Below, piece by piece: positions 1-10,022 of a stretch of 32,593 nt of DNA (its first letter is position 1; each line of letters begins with the position of its first letter). Made by a program: the position numbers and the translations under genes. This stretch comes from Methylocystis sp. (lineage in GTDB: Bacteria; Pseudomonadota; Alphaproteobacteria; Rhizobiales; Beijerinckiaceae): assembly GCA_016178015.1 (NCBI GenBank), contig JACOUB010000048.1, positions 1 to 32,593 of the forward strand, read 5' to 3'. Under the pieces are notes generated by a model. That model made no database searches, was not told the DNA's origin, and was given only the letters and a program-made list of their open reading frames with translations.

Positions 1-691
<691 letters not shown>

Positions 692-1046
692 GATGAGAAG
701 ATTGTTCCCGACTGGTCACTTACTCTTGACGAGTCCCAAGCACACTCGCTCTCATTCGTCTCACGACGTAAGAGCTCGGTGTACTTAGAAAACGTGACCG
801 TCAGAATGTCTCATCGACCGCTTTCCGCTAAGGAAGCGGTCCGCAAGGACATCCGCCGTCCACGTTTCTCTTTCTTCCGATTCGATTGTCAAACAGCGCA
901 TTCCCTACGGCGCCTGGCCCTGAAAGCCTTAACGCAAGCGACGCGTCTTCGTCCCGACTTTACAGCCGGGCGGCCGTTCAGTGCTATTCCGGCGAAGACG
1001 CGACGCCGGTCCGCCGCGTATCGCAGCGACGCCGTCGACGGATGCG
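692..1046 (-). other. rRNA operon leader
   Basis: This stretch of about 350 nt lies between the mature 16S 5' end and the promoter at 1047-1075. It should be the transcribed, processed leader of the rRNA operon. Open frames that cross it run into the 16S gene and look unlike proteins (rich in Arg and Ser, no domain), so I call no CDS. A second TTGACA-like hexamer on the minus strand at 887-892 has no good -10 partner. Confidence 0.7.
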
Positions 1047-1075
1047 ATATAAGGGCGACTCCGCGCGCCTGTCAA
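1047..1075 (-). promoter_or_regulatory. sigma70-type promoter of the rRNA operon
   Basis: On the minus strand TTGACA (1070-1075) is followed after exactly 17 bases by TTATAT (1047-1052). This is close to the sigma70 consensus and is what a strong rRNA promoter should look like. It points toward the 16S gene. The divergent M23 peptidase gene starts about 100 bp away on the other strand. Start of transcription is expected near 1040. Confidence 0.75.
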
Positions 1076-1173
1076 CACGGGAATCAATAAACTTCACGAA
1101 ATCGTCGCGGGCGCCGCAAAGCCCATATTTTTCAAGCCATCAAACTTAAGGGACCGGGCAAGGCGCGCCGCAA

Positions 1174-3330
1174 TTGAGCCATAATGCCAAGGCTTCGTCT
1201 GCATCTGCGCGACGGCCTGCGCCGCTTCGTGCTGCGAAGACGGCGCGAATCCGCCAAGCGCGGCTAAAGACCAATGAAAAGCGGTCCCGCTGGATGATAT
1301 TGCACTCGGACAGGCGCTACGGCGCGGCGTTCATCGCCGGCCCCGACTGGACAGACATCGGCGACGAACCGGCGATCGAGGCTGACGGCCAGCGCCATTC
1401 GGCCGATGATCGGAGGCGAGTTTCCGTCCGTTGGCTGTCCGGCACGATTCTCACAGGCCTGTCGGGCGCGCTGCTGATCAGTTCGGCGGCCTATACAGCT
1501 CTCGACCATCAATCGCGCTTCGCCGAAGCGCCGACCAAGGCGCAAGTCCACCGCAAGGACGAAAAGGACAGCCAAACCGTCAATCCCAAAAAGGGCGATC
1601 GGATCATGCGCGGCGTCGATGTCGTCGCCGCCAAGCAGACCTTTCGTACAGCGACGACGGCCAAGGCCGGCGACAAGGAAGTGGTCCGCACGCGCGCCTT
1701 CACCCACGTCGCCACGACCCTCACCCTCGTTCCCACCAGTTATGCCGATGAGGTTCCAGCCTTAAATCCGCTGAAGCTGCTCGCCGACGCCCGCGGCGCC
1801 CCAGACGTTTCAAGCGAGGCCGACGCCGCGCCCGACGACGCGGAAGTTTCTTTCGCGACGCACGATCTTTCCACCTCCGGCATCGAACGGCAGAGCGCCT
1901 CGCTCTCGTTGGACGAATGTCAGGCCCAGGTCGTCGAACAGGTCAAGACGACGATCGCCGCCGGCGCCAAATCGGCGCTGCCATTGCCTGGACAAATCTT
2001 GCTGTCGCGCACCAGCCGAGCGTTCGACCCCCAGGCGCTCTCCTATGCGCCCGCCGGGAGTCCCTCCATCACGGCGCCCTTTTCCTCGATCGAAGTGCGC
2101 ATGATTCCGCAGAATGTGACGCTCGCGCCGCGCAGCGCCGCTCCCGCCGTCCAGCCCACGCAAATGGACGAAAAGCTGGTCGTCATACGCCGCGGCGAGA
2201 CCTTGGCGGACGCACTGGCGGCCAACGGCGTTCCCAAGGCGACAATCGGCGCCGTCGCCGCCGCCTTCGGGGGCAAACGGGCCGAAGCGGCGGTGCGCGA
2301 AGGACAACGCGTCAAGCTGCTGTTTGCTGATTTTGACGGTTCGGGCAAGAACATGCAATTGGCCCGATTGTCCGTGTACAACAACGACCAACTGGAGACG
2401 ATGGTCGCCGCGACGGATCACGGCGCCTATGTGCAAGTCGCGAAGCTCCCGCCGGGCCTCGCCGAGGCGTCGAGCAAGGCGCGCACGAAGGCGGCCGAGG
2501 ACGGCGACGGCGAGGAAAGCGACGACGCCGGCGCCATGCGCCTTTATGATTCTCTCTACGAGACGGCGCTGAAACAAGACATTCCGCGTCCCATCATCGA
2601 CGAATTGGTTCGCGTCTTCGCCAACGACCTCGATCTGCAACGCGGCGTCAGCGGCGGCGATTCGCTCGACGCCTTCTATGACGACAGCGAAGAAGCAAAC
2701 GGCCGCGACGCTTTGCTGTTCGCCTCCATCACCGCGCGCAACGAAACGATCCGCTATTACCGTTTTCTCACTACCGACGACGGCCTCGTCGACTATTACG
2801 ACGAAAACGGCCGCTCCAGCCGCAAATTCCTGGTGCGCAAACCGATCGCCGCCGGCGAGACCCGCTCAGGCTTCGGCATGCGTCGTCATCCGATTCTCGG
2901 CTACTACAAGATGCACACTGGCATCGATTGGGCGGCGCCGATCGGCACGCCGATTCTCGCCGCCGGCAATGGCGCGGTGACCAAGGCGCAATGGGACGCG
3001 GGCTACGGCCGGCGCATCGAAGTCCAACACGCCAACGGCTACATCACCACCTACAATCACCTCTCGGGCTTTGCGCGCGGCGTCAAAGAAGGAAGCCGCG
3101 TCAAACAGGGTCAGATTATCGGCTTCCTGGGCTCTTCGGGCCTCTCTTCCGGTCCGCATCTTCACTATGAGGTGATGGTCAACGGCCATTTCGTCGATCC
3201 GATGCGCGTCAAGCTGGCGCGCACGCGCGAGTTCGACGGCCGCCTGCTCGCCGAGTTCAAACGCGAACGCGAACGCATCGACGCTCTGATGGCCAAGGCG
3301 CCCAACAATCCCCGCCTCGCCTCGCATTAG
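1174..3330 (+). CDS. M23-family murein endopeptidase, membrane-anchored
   Basis: A 718-residue protein if the TTG at 1174 is used; the ATG at 1294 (residue 41) is a realistic alternative. Neither has a clear Shine-Dalgarno. One hydrophobic segment follows at about residues 90-110, so the protein is probably anchored in the inner membrane with its bulk in the periplasm. The middle holds a LysM/OapA-like stretch ("VVIRRGETLADALAANG"). The C-terminal third is a zinc peptidase of the M23/LytM type: H581-x3-D585 (HTGID) and H662-L-H664 (HLHYE) are the metal and catalytic residues, with the usual GxGRRIEVQH and GSSGLSSGPHLH strands. The family cuts peptide cross-links of peptidoglycan during growth or division. 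All metal ligands are present, so I expect an active enzyme rather than an EnvC-like regulator. Substrate and partner are unknown. Confidence 0.93.
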   Translation: MSHNAKASSASARRPAPLRAAKTARIRQARLKTNEKRSRWMILHSDRRYGAAFIAGPDWTDIGDEPAIEADGQRHSADDRRRVSVRWLSGTILTGLSGALLISSAAYTALDHQSRFAEAPTKAQVHRKDEKDSQTVNPKKGDRIMRGVDVVAAKQTFRTATTAKAGDKEVVRTRAFTHVATTLTLVPTSYADEVPALNPLKLLADARGAPDVSSEADAAPDDAEVSFATHDLSTSGIERQSASLSLDECQAQVVEQVKTTIAAGAKSALPLPGQILLSRTSRAFDPQALSYAPAGSPSITAPFSSIEVRMIPQNVTLAPRSAAPAVQPTQMDEKLVVIRRGETLADALAANGVPKATIGAVAAAFGGKRAEAAVREGQRVKLLFADFDGSGKNMQLARLSVYNNDQLETMVAATDHGAYVQVAKLPPGLAEASSKARTKAAEDGDGEESDDAGAMRLYDSLYETALKQDIPRPIIDELVRVFANDLDLQRGVSGGDSLDAFYDDSEEANGRDALLFASITARNETIRYYRFLTTDDGLVDYYDENGRSSRKFLVRKPIAAGETRSGFGMRRHPILGYYKMHTGIDWAAPIGTPILAAGNGAVTKAQWDAGYGRRIEVQHANGYITTYNHLSGFARGVKEGSRVKQGQIIGFLGSSGLSSGPHLHYEVMVNGHFVDPMRVKLARTREFDGRLLAEFKRERERIDALMAKAPNNPRLASH

Positions 3331-3399
3331 AGCAGGCCTGTGGCAAGCAACGCCGACGCGCGGCCCTGCATCGAGATCGGCGCAGGGCGCTATATTTGT

Positions 3400-3648
3400 T
3401 TAACGACGCCGCGCGCGCTTCTTCGTCTTCTTGGTCGGTCCGGCAAACTCCTGGCGACAAGCGCGACTGAGCCCGCTCATATGCGCCCGCAAGCACTGTT
3501 CCACCGCAGCCGCGTCTGGAACTTGGGCCTCACAAAGCCTGTAGGCGTCATCCGTGCAGGCCGAGCGCTGCTGGGCGGCGCCTTGCGCCGACGCCGGCGC
3601 GGCCGCCAACAACGCGAACACGATCGAGAACCAGAAAAAGCTGCGCAT
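3400..3648 (-). CDS. Small secreted cysteine-rich protein (GLG1-like Cys repeat)
   Basis: An 82-residue protein. Residues 1-22 form a clean signal peptide (hydrophobic core FFWFSIVFALLAAA, cleavage at ASAQ). The mature part has four Cys in the pattern C-x7-C-x11-C-x11-C, with "VEQCLRAHMSGLSRAC", which resembles the Cys-rich repeat of the GLG1 family found in many short alphaproteobacterial periplasmic proteins. The C-terminus is very basic (KKTKKRARRR). Function is unknown. It is convergent with the M23 gene and ends 69 bp beyond it. The longer plus-strand frame over the same bases has no signal or domain and is a shadow. Confidence 0.75.
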   Translation of the reverse strand: MRSFFWFSIVFALLAAAPASAQGAAQQRSACTDDAYRLCEAQVPDAAAVEQCLRAHMSGLSRACRQEFAGPTKKTKKRARRR

Positions 3649-3818
3649 ATCGATTGCTCCCCTATTGTTCCTTGCGTCGATGTTCCAGCGAAGCGACCGC
3701 CGGGGCGCGATCGATCATACGCGCGCCGCGCCGTGCGACAACCAGCTTTCCTGTTCTTGCTATGCGTCATGCTCGTCTATTTCCCGCAAGGCTGCGCTGA
3801 ATATCCGATGCATAGGCA

Positions 3819-3846
3819 TTGAATACGACATCAATCGATGATAATT
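3819..3846 (+). promoter_or_regulatory. Possible vapBC promoter
   Basis: TTGAAT (3819-3824), a 16-base spacer and ATAATT (3841-3846) lie about 100 bp before vapB in a locally AT-rich patch. VapBC operons are usually repressed by their own complex at such a site, but I see no clear palindrome. The rest of the gap 3649-3948 shows nothing recognisable. Confidence 0.35.
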
Positions 3847-3948
3847 GTATGCTTGTAACGCCAACGACGAAAAGGTTTCCCCGCCATTGCCAGCCGAAGG
3901 CGAAGCAATTCACAGCCGTGAAGCGGTAGAGTTCGATGGAGACGCCTG

Positions 3949-4146
3949 GTGCGCACGACGATCGCTCTCGACGACGATTTGGTGGCCAAGGCGCAGGCTT
4001 TTACCGGCCTGAAGGAAAAATCCGCCTTGCTTCGGGAAGCGCTGAAGGCGCTGATCGAACGTGAGAGCGCGCGGCGGCTGGCTCGCCTGGGCGGCAGCGA
4101 ACCCCAGCTTGCGTCCATTCCGAGGCGGCGGCCGGCGTCGACGTGA
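3949..4146 (+). CDS. vapB: VapB-family antitoxin
   Basis: A 65-residue protein starting at GTG, with GGAGAC 7-8 bases upstream. The N-terminus "MRTTIALDDDLVAKAQAFTG" is the ribbon-helix-helix DNA-binding type common in VapB antitoxins (DUF2191-like), followed by "SALLREALKALIERE", the second helix. The Arg- and Pro-rich C-terminus should be the flexible part that binds the toxin. Its stop overlaps the toxin start by four bases (GTGA), the usual arrangement for coupled translation. The pair is expected to be autoregulated through the RHH domain. Confidence 0.85.
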   Translation: MRTTIALDDDLVAKAQAFTGLKEKSALLREALKALIERESARRLARLGGSEPQLASIPRRRPAST

Positions 4147-4520
4147 TCCTCGTCGATACTTCGGTTTGGATCGATCACTTTCGCCGCAATGACGCGGCTC
4201 TGGCTGGATTGCTCGATAGCCAACAGGTCCTGACGCACCCTTTCGTGATCGGCGAATTGGCGTTGGGCAATCTGCGCCAACGAAACGCCATCCTGAGCGC
4301 CTTGCAGGACTTGCCTCAGGCGAATGTCGCCACCGATGGCGAGGCGTTAGGCTTCATCACCCGACATTCGCTGTTTGGACAGGGTGTCGGCTATATCGAC
4401 GCCCATCTGTTGGCCAGCGCGGCGCTTACGCCGAATGCATCGTTATGGACGCGCGACACGCGCCTGCGCGCTGTCGCCGATCGCCTCTCTCTGACGGCGA
4501 ATTTGGCCGATGACCAATGA
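4143..4520 (+). CDS. vapC: VapC-family PIN-domain toxin (ribonuclease)
   Basis: A 125-residue PIN-domain protein. The expected acidic, metal-binding residues are all visible: D5 in "MILVDTSVWIDHF", E38 in "VIGELALG", D86 in "GYIDAHLL" and D105 in "LWTRDTRL". VapC toxins are Mg-dependent RNases that cut tRNA or rRNA and are held inactive by VapB. The gene starts with GTG inside the vapB stop. Length and motifs are complete, so the toxin is probably functional. The RNA target cannot be read from sequence. Confidence 0.92.
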   Translation: MILVDTSVWIDHFRRNDAALAGLLDSQQVLTHPFVIGELALGNLRQRNAILSALQDLPQANVATDGEALGFITRHSLFGQGVGYIDAHLLASAALTPNASLWTRDTRLRAVADRLSLTANLADDQ

Positions 4521-4536
4521 TCGGATTCATCCGGCC

Positions 4537-5403
4537 TCACCCTTCATTCGCCAGTCCCAACATGCGCCGCACATCGGTGGGGCTTAGCCCCTCCTCGCGC
4601 AGCATGCGCAAAGTTTTCGAACCACGGCGCTTGGCGAGCTTGGCGCCGCCCGCGTCGAGCGCCAGATGATGATGATGATAGACCGGCTCCGGCAGGTCCA
4701 GCAGGCGCTGCAACAGGCGATGCACGCTCGTTGCGTGAAAGAGGTCCGTGCCGCGCACGACGTCGGTGACGCCTTGCAGTGCGTCATCGACGACGACGGC
4801 GATATGGTAGCTGGCCGGAATACCTTTGCGCGCCAGCACGACGTCGCCCCACTGCGCAGGATCGGCGCGCATCTCGCGCGCCTCCTCTCCCATGCCATGT
4901 TCGCGCCAGCGCACAGCGCCGCCGGCGCAGGCCAGCGCCTTCGCCATGTTCAAGCGGCGATTGGCCGGCGCCCCTTGGGCAAACTCGTGTGATTTCTCGC
5001 GACACGTTCCGGGGTAGAGCGGCGCCCCATCGGGATCGCGAAGCCAATCGTCTCGCGCACGCGTCGCTTGGGCGATTTCTGCGCGCGAACAAGAGCACGC
5101 GTAGAGCAGCCCGAGCGCATCGAGCTTTTCGAGCGCGGCGGCGTAGTCGTCAAAATGTTCCGATTGTCGGCGAACCGGCTTTTCCCAGACGAGTCCAAGC
5201 CAGGCCATATCCTCGTAGATCGCCGCCTCATATTCGCGACGGCTGCGCCCCTGATCGATGTCCTCGATGCGCAGCAGCAAGCGCCCGCCGCAGCGCCGCG
5301 CCATATCGAAATTCAACAGCGCCGAATAAGCATGGCCCAGATGCAAGAAGCCGTTAGGCGACGGCGCGAAGCGGAAGACTCTTTGCGGAGGCGGCTTGGT
5401 CAT
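4537..5403 (-). CDS. gluQ: Glutamyl-Q tRNA(Asp) synthetase
   Basis: A 288-residue protein from the ATG at 5403; longer frames upstream run into cmk and are not real. It is a shortened GluRS catalytic core without the anticodon-binding domain. The HIGH motif is HLGH (residues 21-24) after "FRFAPSPNGFLH", and the KMSKS equivalent is KLAKR near residue 258. Cys residues in "YACSCSR" and "YPGTCR" match the zinc site of the family. GluQ enzymes attach glutamate to queuosine at position 34 of tRNA-Asp. It starts 19 bp after cmk and is probably co-transcribed with cmk and aroA. It is convergent with vapC, with 16 bp between the stops. Confidence 0.93.
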   Translation of the reverse strand: MTKPPPQRVFRFAPSPNGFLHLGHAYSALLNFDMARRCGGRLLLRIEDIDQGRSRREYEAAIYEDMAWLGLVWEKPVRRQSEHFDDYAAALEKLDALGLLYACSCSRAEIAQATRARDDWLRDPDGAPLYPGTCREKSHEFAQGAPANRRLNMAKALACAGGAVRWREHGMGEEAREMRADPAQWGDVVLARKGIPASYHIAVVVDDALQGVTDVVRGTDLFHATSVHRLLQRLLDLPEPVYHHHHLALDAGGAKLAKRRGSKTLRMLREEGLSPTDVRRMLGLANEG

Positions 5404-5422
5404 GCGTCGGGCCGCATCCCCA

Positions 5423-6064
5423 TCAACCGAGTTTCCTGGCCAGCGCGAGTTTCCGCTCCACTGCCTCGAGAGCCGCGCGAAACGCCTGCTCGATATCGAG
5501 ATCGGTCGTATCGAGCATGAAAGCGTCTTGCGCCGCCTGCAATGGCGCAAAGCTTCGCGCGCTGTCGCGTTCGTCGCGCCGTCGCACGTCGGCGAGGATG
5601 CCGGCGTAATCGGCGTTCTCGCCGCGCGCAGCGAGTTCGAGCGCACGGCGTCGCGCCCGCGTCTCGGCGCTCGCCGTGACGAATATCTTCACCGGCGCAT
5701 CTGGACAAATGACGGTGCCGATATCTCGCCCATCGAGCACGGCGCCTTCGGGCCTTGAGGCGAAGCCGCGCTGCAAATCGATCAGCGCCGCTCGCACGTC
5801 GGGCATAGCCGCGACAAGGGAAGCCGCTTCGCCCATTTCACGGGTGCGCAATCGCGTGTCGTCGAAATGCCTCAGAGCCAGGCCGCGCGCGGCGGCGACG
5901 GCGGCGGCGACGTCATCCAAGGGCCGCCCTTCATCGAGCAGAGCGCAAGCGGTGGCGCGATAAAGCAGGCCGGTATCGAGATGCGGCAAGCCGAAATGCG
6001 CCGCCAGCAGGCGCGCCAGCGTGCCTTTTCCCGACGCGGCGGGTCCGTCGATGGCGATGATCAT
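5423..6064 (-). CDS. cmk: Cytidylate kinase
   Basis: A 213-residue protein from the ATG at 6064, the usual size. "[20 protein letters not shown]" at the N-terminus is the P-loop typical of CMP kinases, "DTGLLYRA" follows, and "[15 protein letters not shown]" is the conserved Cmk signature. The enzyme phosphorylates CMP and dCMP in the cytoplasm. The start overlaps the aroA stop by four bases (ATGA). The aroA-cmk order is widely conserved in Alphaproteobacteria. Confidence 0.96.
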   Translation of the reverse strand: MIIAIDGPAASGKGTLARLLAAHFGLPHLDTGLLYRATACALLDEGRPLDDVAAAVAAARGLALRHFDDTRLRTREMGEAASLVAAMPDVRAALIDLQRGFASRPEGAVLDGRDIGTVICPDAPVKIFVTASAETRARRRALELAARGENADYAGILADVRRRDERDSARSFAPLQAAQDAFMLDTTDLDIEQAFRAALEAVERKLALARKLG

Positions 6065-7434
6065 GGCGGTGACGCGAAACGCGCTCCGAGTCCCTCCATA
6101 AGAGGGCGGAAGGTCGGGAAGCTGGTGGCGATCATCGTCTGGTCGTCGACCGTCACATCCTGCTCGGCGGCCAGTCCCATGACCAAAAAACTCATGGCGA
6201 TGCGATGATCGAGATGCGTCTTGACGAAGCCGCCGCCCGCGACCTTGCCGGCGCCGCCGCACACGATGAGATCATCGCCCTCGATCGCGCAATCGACGCC
6301 ATTTACTCGCAAGCCCGCGGCGATCGCCGCCAGGCGATCGGATTCCTTGACGCGCAATTCGGACAATCCGCGCATCCGTGTTTCCCCATGCGCAAACGCC
6401 GCCGCTGCCGCGAGGATCGGATATTCGTCGATCATCGAGGACGCGCGGGCCGCGGGAACATCGACGCCGACGAGGCGATCCGAGCCCGACGTTCGCACGT
6501 AAATATCGGCGACCTCCTCGCCGCCATCGTCACGCCTGTTCGCCAACGTAATGTTTGCGCCCATTTCCAGCAGCGTCGTCAGCAGGCCCGAGCGCAGCGG
6601 ATTGGTCATCACGCCCTCGATCACGATCTCGGAACCGGGCGTAATAAGCGCCGCGACGAGCGGAAAGGCGGCGGAAGAGGGATCGGCCGGCACGCGCACC
6701 ACATCGGCGCGAAGTTCGGGACGGCCCTCGAGCGTGATCTTGCGCCCATGCTCGCCGAACGGTTCGCTCACGACCCGCGCGCCGAAGCGCAACAGCATTT
6801 TTTCCGTATGGTCGCGCGACGCCTCGGTCTCAATCACCACGGTCCGCCCAAGCGAGTTGAGACCGCCGAGCAGCAGCGCGGATTTGATCTGCGCCGAAGC
6901 GACCGGGGTCCTGTATTCGATCGGCAGAGGCTCGGAGCACCCTTGCAGCACGATCGGCAACCGTCCGCCATCGGCTTGTTCGAGAACGCGGGCGCCCTGC
7001 AGCGCCAACGGCTCCAAAATGCGCCGCATCGGGCGCCGGCGCAGCGAGGCGTCGCCGTCGAAGCGCGCGGTGATGGGATGACCGCCGACGACGCCCATCA
7101 TCAGCCGCGCTCCCGTGCCGGCGTTGCCGAAATCCAGCGTCTCGCGCGGCTGGAGAAGCGAGCCGAGCCCGGGCCCGGCGACGCTCCACGCGCCGAGGCT
7201 GCGCCGGGTGATGCGCGCGCCCAATTGCCGGCAGGCTTGCGCCGTGCGCAGAACGTCGTCGCCCTCCAGCAGTCCCTCGATCATGGTCTCCCCCACCGCC
7301 AGGGTTCCCAGGATCAGCGATCGGTGCGAAACGGACTTGTCGCCCGGCGGGCGACAACGCCCCGTGAGAGCGCTCGATCGACGCCCGCGCAGCGGCGCCG
7401 CCGGCAGGCCCGAGAAATTTGGAGAGGCTTCCAT
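6061..7434 (-). CDS. aroA: 3-phosphoshikimate 1-carboxyvinyltransferase (EPSP synthase)
   Basis: A 457-residue protein. "[15 protein letters not shown]" (residues 29-43) holds the PEP and shikimate-phosphate-binding Lys33. "[15 protein letters not shown]" (100-114), "[17 protein letters not shown]" and "[12 protein letters not shown]" complete the family signature. It makes EPSP from shikimate 3-phosphate and PEP in aromatic amino-acid synthesis. The overall style is the alphaproteobacterial class II type. The position that I recall as Ala in the glyphosate-tolerant Agrobacterium CP4 enzyme is Gly106 here (NAGTG). It begins 140 bp after the pmoCAB terminator, so it should have its own promoter, which I could not identify. 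Confidence 0.96.
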   Translation of the reverse strand: MEASPNFSGLPAAPLRGRRSSALTGRCRPPGDKSVSHRSLILGTLAVGETMIEGLLEGDDVLRTAQACRQLGARITRRSLGAWSVAGPGLGSLLQPRETLDFGNAGTGARLMMGVVGGHPITARFDGDASLRRRPMRRILEPLALQGARVLEQADGGRLPIVLQGCSEPLPIEYRTPVASAQIKSALLLGGLNSLGRTVVIETEASRDHTEKMLLRFGARVVSEPFGEHGRKITLEGRPELRADVVRVPADPSSAAFPLVAALITPGSEIVIEGVMTNPLRSGLLTTLLEMGANITLANRRDDGGEEVADIYVRTSGSDRLVGVDVPAARASSMIDEYPILAAAAAFAHGETRMRGLSELRVKESDRLAAIAAGLRVNGVDCAIEGDDLIVCGGAGKVAGGGFVKTHLDHRIAMSFLVMGLAAEQDVTVDDQTMIATSFPTFRPLMEGLGARFASPP

Positions 7435-7574
7435 CCCTTGCTCGCAGCTTCGTTCGGCAAGCTGGCCGCCGACGATGCCCTGCCGTTTCGCGAACGCGAC
7501 GCAAATTCGCAGAGTTCAGTGGGGATATACAACGCCTGCCGGCTGGCCGCCAATGCCGCGTCGTACGCACACGC

Positions 7575-7603
7575 AAAAAACCCGCCCGGCAAAGCCGGGC
7601 GGG
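7575..7603 (-). terminator. Rho-independent terminator of pmoCAB
   Basis: A perfect 10-bp GC stem (7581-7590 with 7594-7603, three-base loop) is followed on the minus strand by six T (complement of 7575-7580). It lies 54 bp after the pmoB stop and before aroA, so it should close the pmo transcript. Confidence 0.93.
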
Positions 7604-7657
7604 GTAAGTTCACACCAACACGCGGAGAAGAGTGACTGAACCGCGTGAAGCTCGTTA

Positions 7658-8941
7658 TCAGAGGGCCGCCTGGAACTTCGGAATGAGCGGGCCGCCAACC
7701 TCAATGACCTGACGCTTGCCAGTCGGGCTGAAGAACATCAGCACGCCGCCGAACTGGCTGTCGGTGTCGTAGGCAAGGTCCGACAGACGCTCGATGTCGA
7801 AGCGCGCGTCCTGCACCGTGACAACGAGGTCCTTGCTCTCGCCGGCCGCGATCGGCGCCGGATCGTTAACCGACAGACCACGATCGGCCAACAGATAATC
7901 CGGGAAGTCGGGCTTCGAGGTGTAGACGTCCGGATTGAGGAAGCGCAGACCGGCGGTCGTGAACTCGCCGACGCGCATCGGCTCGGTTCCGGAATTATGC
8001 ACCTTGATCTTGAAGGTCAGCTCACGGCCCGGCACTTTGTAGGTGCCGCCGCCGTAACGGATGGCTACCGTCGGAGTCCCCTCGTCGATCGCCTGGATGC
8101 CTTTCAACAAGCCGGCTTGCATCGGCAACGTGCGCGGGAACGCGGAGTTGGCCCAAGCGTAGCCGAGGATCACCGCCAGCATCGACGCGGCCAGCCAGAT
8201 TGCGCCGAACTTACGCTCGTTCGCCGAAATCAGCTTGTCGGCCTTGCCGATCTTGACCAGCCAATAGCGAGCGATGATGCCCTTGGTCATGAACCAGTAA
8301 AGGATCCAAACCGCGGCGGCCGCCATCCACAGGAAATGGTAGGTCATGGACCAAGTTATGCCATAGGTCTCGAGATCGATGGTCGAGCCGTCGAGCAAGG
8401 TGACCGGATTGGTGAAGGTGGCCATATCCCCCTTGATGTTGACCCATTGGCCGGGGCCGACAATCGGACCGCCGCCCTCAACGTTGATCTGCACATGGAT
8501 GTGATAACGCCCTGTGCGGCGCGCCTTGAGGATGAGCTTGTACGAGTAGTCCTTGCCGGTTTCCAACGAGAAGGAGCGCGGGGCGGGAACATCGCCGATC
8601 CAGGACGACTTGCGGATGAGGATCGGTCCCGGCTCGCCGACGTTGAGGAAGGCGATTTCGGGCTTGGCGACGGCCTGCGGCCAGCCGGAGAACACATGCA
8701 CCCGGCCGGTGAGCTCCATCTCGTCGTTGACGTTGAGTTCGGTCTTCGACCACTTGACGTCGTACCAATTGAGCGTGCGCATGCGCAGGAACGCCTGCTG
8801 CGAGCGCTCGCCGTGCGCGGACGCCGGCGTTGCGGCCGGCAGGGTCGTCGCCGCAATCGCCGCGACGAGCCCGAAGGCCCAAATGCGAGCGGCGCGCGCC
8901 GTCACGCATTTGGCCAAAGTTTTCATTATCGACGTTTTCAT
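7658..8941 (-). CDS. pmoB: Particulate methane monooxygenase subunit B
   Basis: A 427-residue protein from the ATG at 8941, with GGGAGA 8 bases upstream; a TTG just before it and an internal ATG at 8926 are less likely. Residues 1-42 are a signal peptide ending ASA, so His43 becomes the N-terminal residue of the mature periplasmic protein. His43 with His147 and His149 ("YHIHVQ") is the CuB site. In the bis-His site the first ligand is Asn58 ("RTLNWYD") while His82 ("VHVFSGWP") is kept, as I recall for type II methanotrophs. Two membrane helices (around "AAAVWILYWFM" and "ASMLAVILGYAW") link two cupredoxin-like domains. The subunit is part of the alpha3beta3gamma3 pMMO trimer that oxidises methane to methanol. 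It is the last gene of the operon, 135 bp after pmoA. Confidence 0.98.
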   Translation of the reverse strand: MKTSIMKTLAKCVTARAARIWAFGLVAAIAATTLPAATPASAHGERSQQAFLRMRTLNWYDVKWSKTELNVNDEMELTGRVHVFSGWPQAVAKPEIAFLNVGEPGPILIRKSSWIGDVPAPRSFSLETGKDYSYKLILKARRTGRYHIHVQINVEGGGPIVGPGQWVNIKGDMATFTNPVTLLDGSTIDLETYGITWSMTYHFLWMAAAAVWILYWFMTKGIIARYWLVKIGKADKLISANERKFGAIWLAASMLAVILGYAWANSAFPRTLPMQAGLLKGIQAIDEGTPTVAIRYGGGTYKVPGRELTFKIKVHNSGTEPMRVGEFTTAGLRFLNPDVYTSKPDFPDYLLADRGLSVNDPAPIAAGESKDLVVTVQDARFDIERLSDLAYDTDSQFGGVLMFFSPTGKRQVIEVGGPLIPKFQAAL

Positions 8942-9076
8942 CAACTGTCTCCCTTACGTTCTTTGCCGCGGTCCCACACGAGGGCTCGGCTTCTTAGCTT
9001 ATCGTGACTTCTCCAAGCGGAGCGGGTCCGTCAACCTTTGATGAATCCGCCCCGTTCGTTTTGGAAAGCTCGCGCG

Positions 9077-9847
9077 TCAAATTTCGTCGCTCTCGAGGTA
9101 CCGCGTGGTCGAGAACCAAGCGCCGATTTTCCACCACAGGAAGTAGACGAGCATCGATATGAAGCCAGCGAAGAATGCGGCCACCGGCACGACATCCTTG
9201 CCGAAGGTGCGCAGCGTGCCGCGCTCGATCATGCGGATGTACTCGGGCGTGCCCGTGCGCACACTGTTGAAGCCGATCAGATCGGCCAGCGTCAGCAGCA
9301 CGCCGTCAACCTCGGCGGCCTGATGGAACTGGGCCAACCACGGCCAGTTGATCGGATAGAACAACAGACCCCAGCCCAATCCGCCGATCAGCGCCGTGAT
9401 GAGCCAGCTGCCAGAAAGCAGCAACACGATGTCGAGCCAGAAGCCCATCGGGATGAGGGCAGAGGGGGTCACCAGGTTGATCGGGAAGAAGGTCCAACCC
9501 CAGAAATTATCATAGCGGTTGATCCATTCGCCGATGAGCAGGGCCAGCGTGACCGTCGTCGCGCCGATCGGCAGACGGAGTTTCGTCCACAGGAACGACT
9601 GCGCCGCGGCGGCGAAGCACATTGCGACAATCGGCGCCACCGTCGGCCACATGCGGCGGTCCTTGAAGTCAATCCAGAAGTCCCAGTCGCCGGCTAGCAG
9701 CATATAATGAATGTGGAACGAGCCGAGCAGAACGGCGAACAGGACGACGAGCAGAATCCAGTCGGTGAGAATGACACAACCGAGGAATTCTTCCTTCGAT
9801 TTCCAGGCTTTGCCTGCCGGCGCGCCCGTTTCAGTGGATATGGACAT
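9077..9847 (-). CDS. pmoA: Particulate methane monooxygenase subunit A
   Basis: A 256-residue integral membrane protein with about seven hydrophobic helices and AAGGAG before the ATG. "GDWDFWIDFKDRRMWPTVAP" and "PEYIRMIERGTLRTFGKDVV" are hallmark PmoA segments. The sequence belongs to the PmoA/AmoA family and is closer to methane than ammonia monooxygenases. Some positions ("IGFNSVRTGTPEYIRM", "FAAAAQSFLW", "AAFFAGF") differ from the PmoA1 of Methylosinus as I remember it. It could be a PmoA2-type or a Methylocapsa-like PmoA. I cannot decide this without an alignment. It sits between pmoC and pmoB in the standard order. Confidence 0.97.
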   Translation of the reverse strand: MSISTETGAPAGKAWKSKEEFLGCVILTDWILLVVLFAVLLGSFHIHYMLLAGDWDFWIDFKDRRMWPTVAPIVAMCFAAAAQSFLWTKLRLPIGATTVTLALLIGEWINRYDNFWGWTFFPINLVTPSALIPMGFWLDIVLLLSGSWLITALIGGLGWGLLFYPINWPWLAQFHQAAEVDGVLLTLADLIGFNSVRTGTPEYIRMIERGTLRTFGKDVVPVAAFFAGFISMLVYFLWWKIGAWFSTTRYLESDEI

Positions 9848-10022
9848 GTTGATACACTCCTTGGTGCCTCCCCGGCGAGTTCGCCGGATTATTGAACGTA
9901 GACTTTGAGCGCTCGGCCGTTACCCCGCGCCGAGCAACCTGAGATTGGCAGAACCGGCCGCTTCCTCTTTAAGCTTCACGCCTATCGATTGGTGGCGGCC
10001 GCTGCGCCGAGCGACCTGCCCC

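Noticed and set aside
3340-3822. 160-residue plus-strand ORF over the Cys-rich gene
   Set aside because: The opposite strand has a signal peptide and a conserved Cys pattern. The plus-strand frame has neither.
6061-7434. Glyphosate-tolerant type AroA
   Set aside because: Although class II in style, the key position is Gly (NAGTG) rather than the Ala I recall in CP4.
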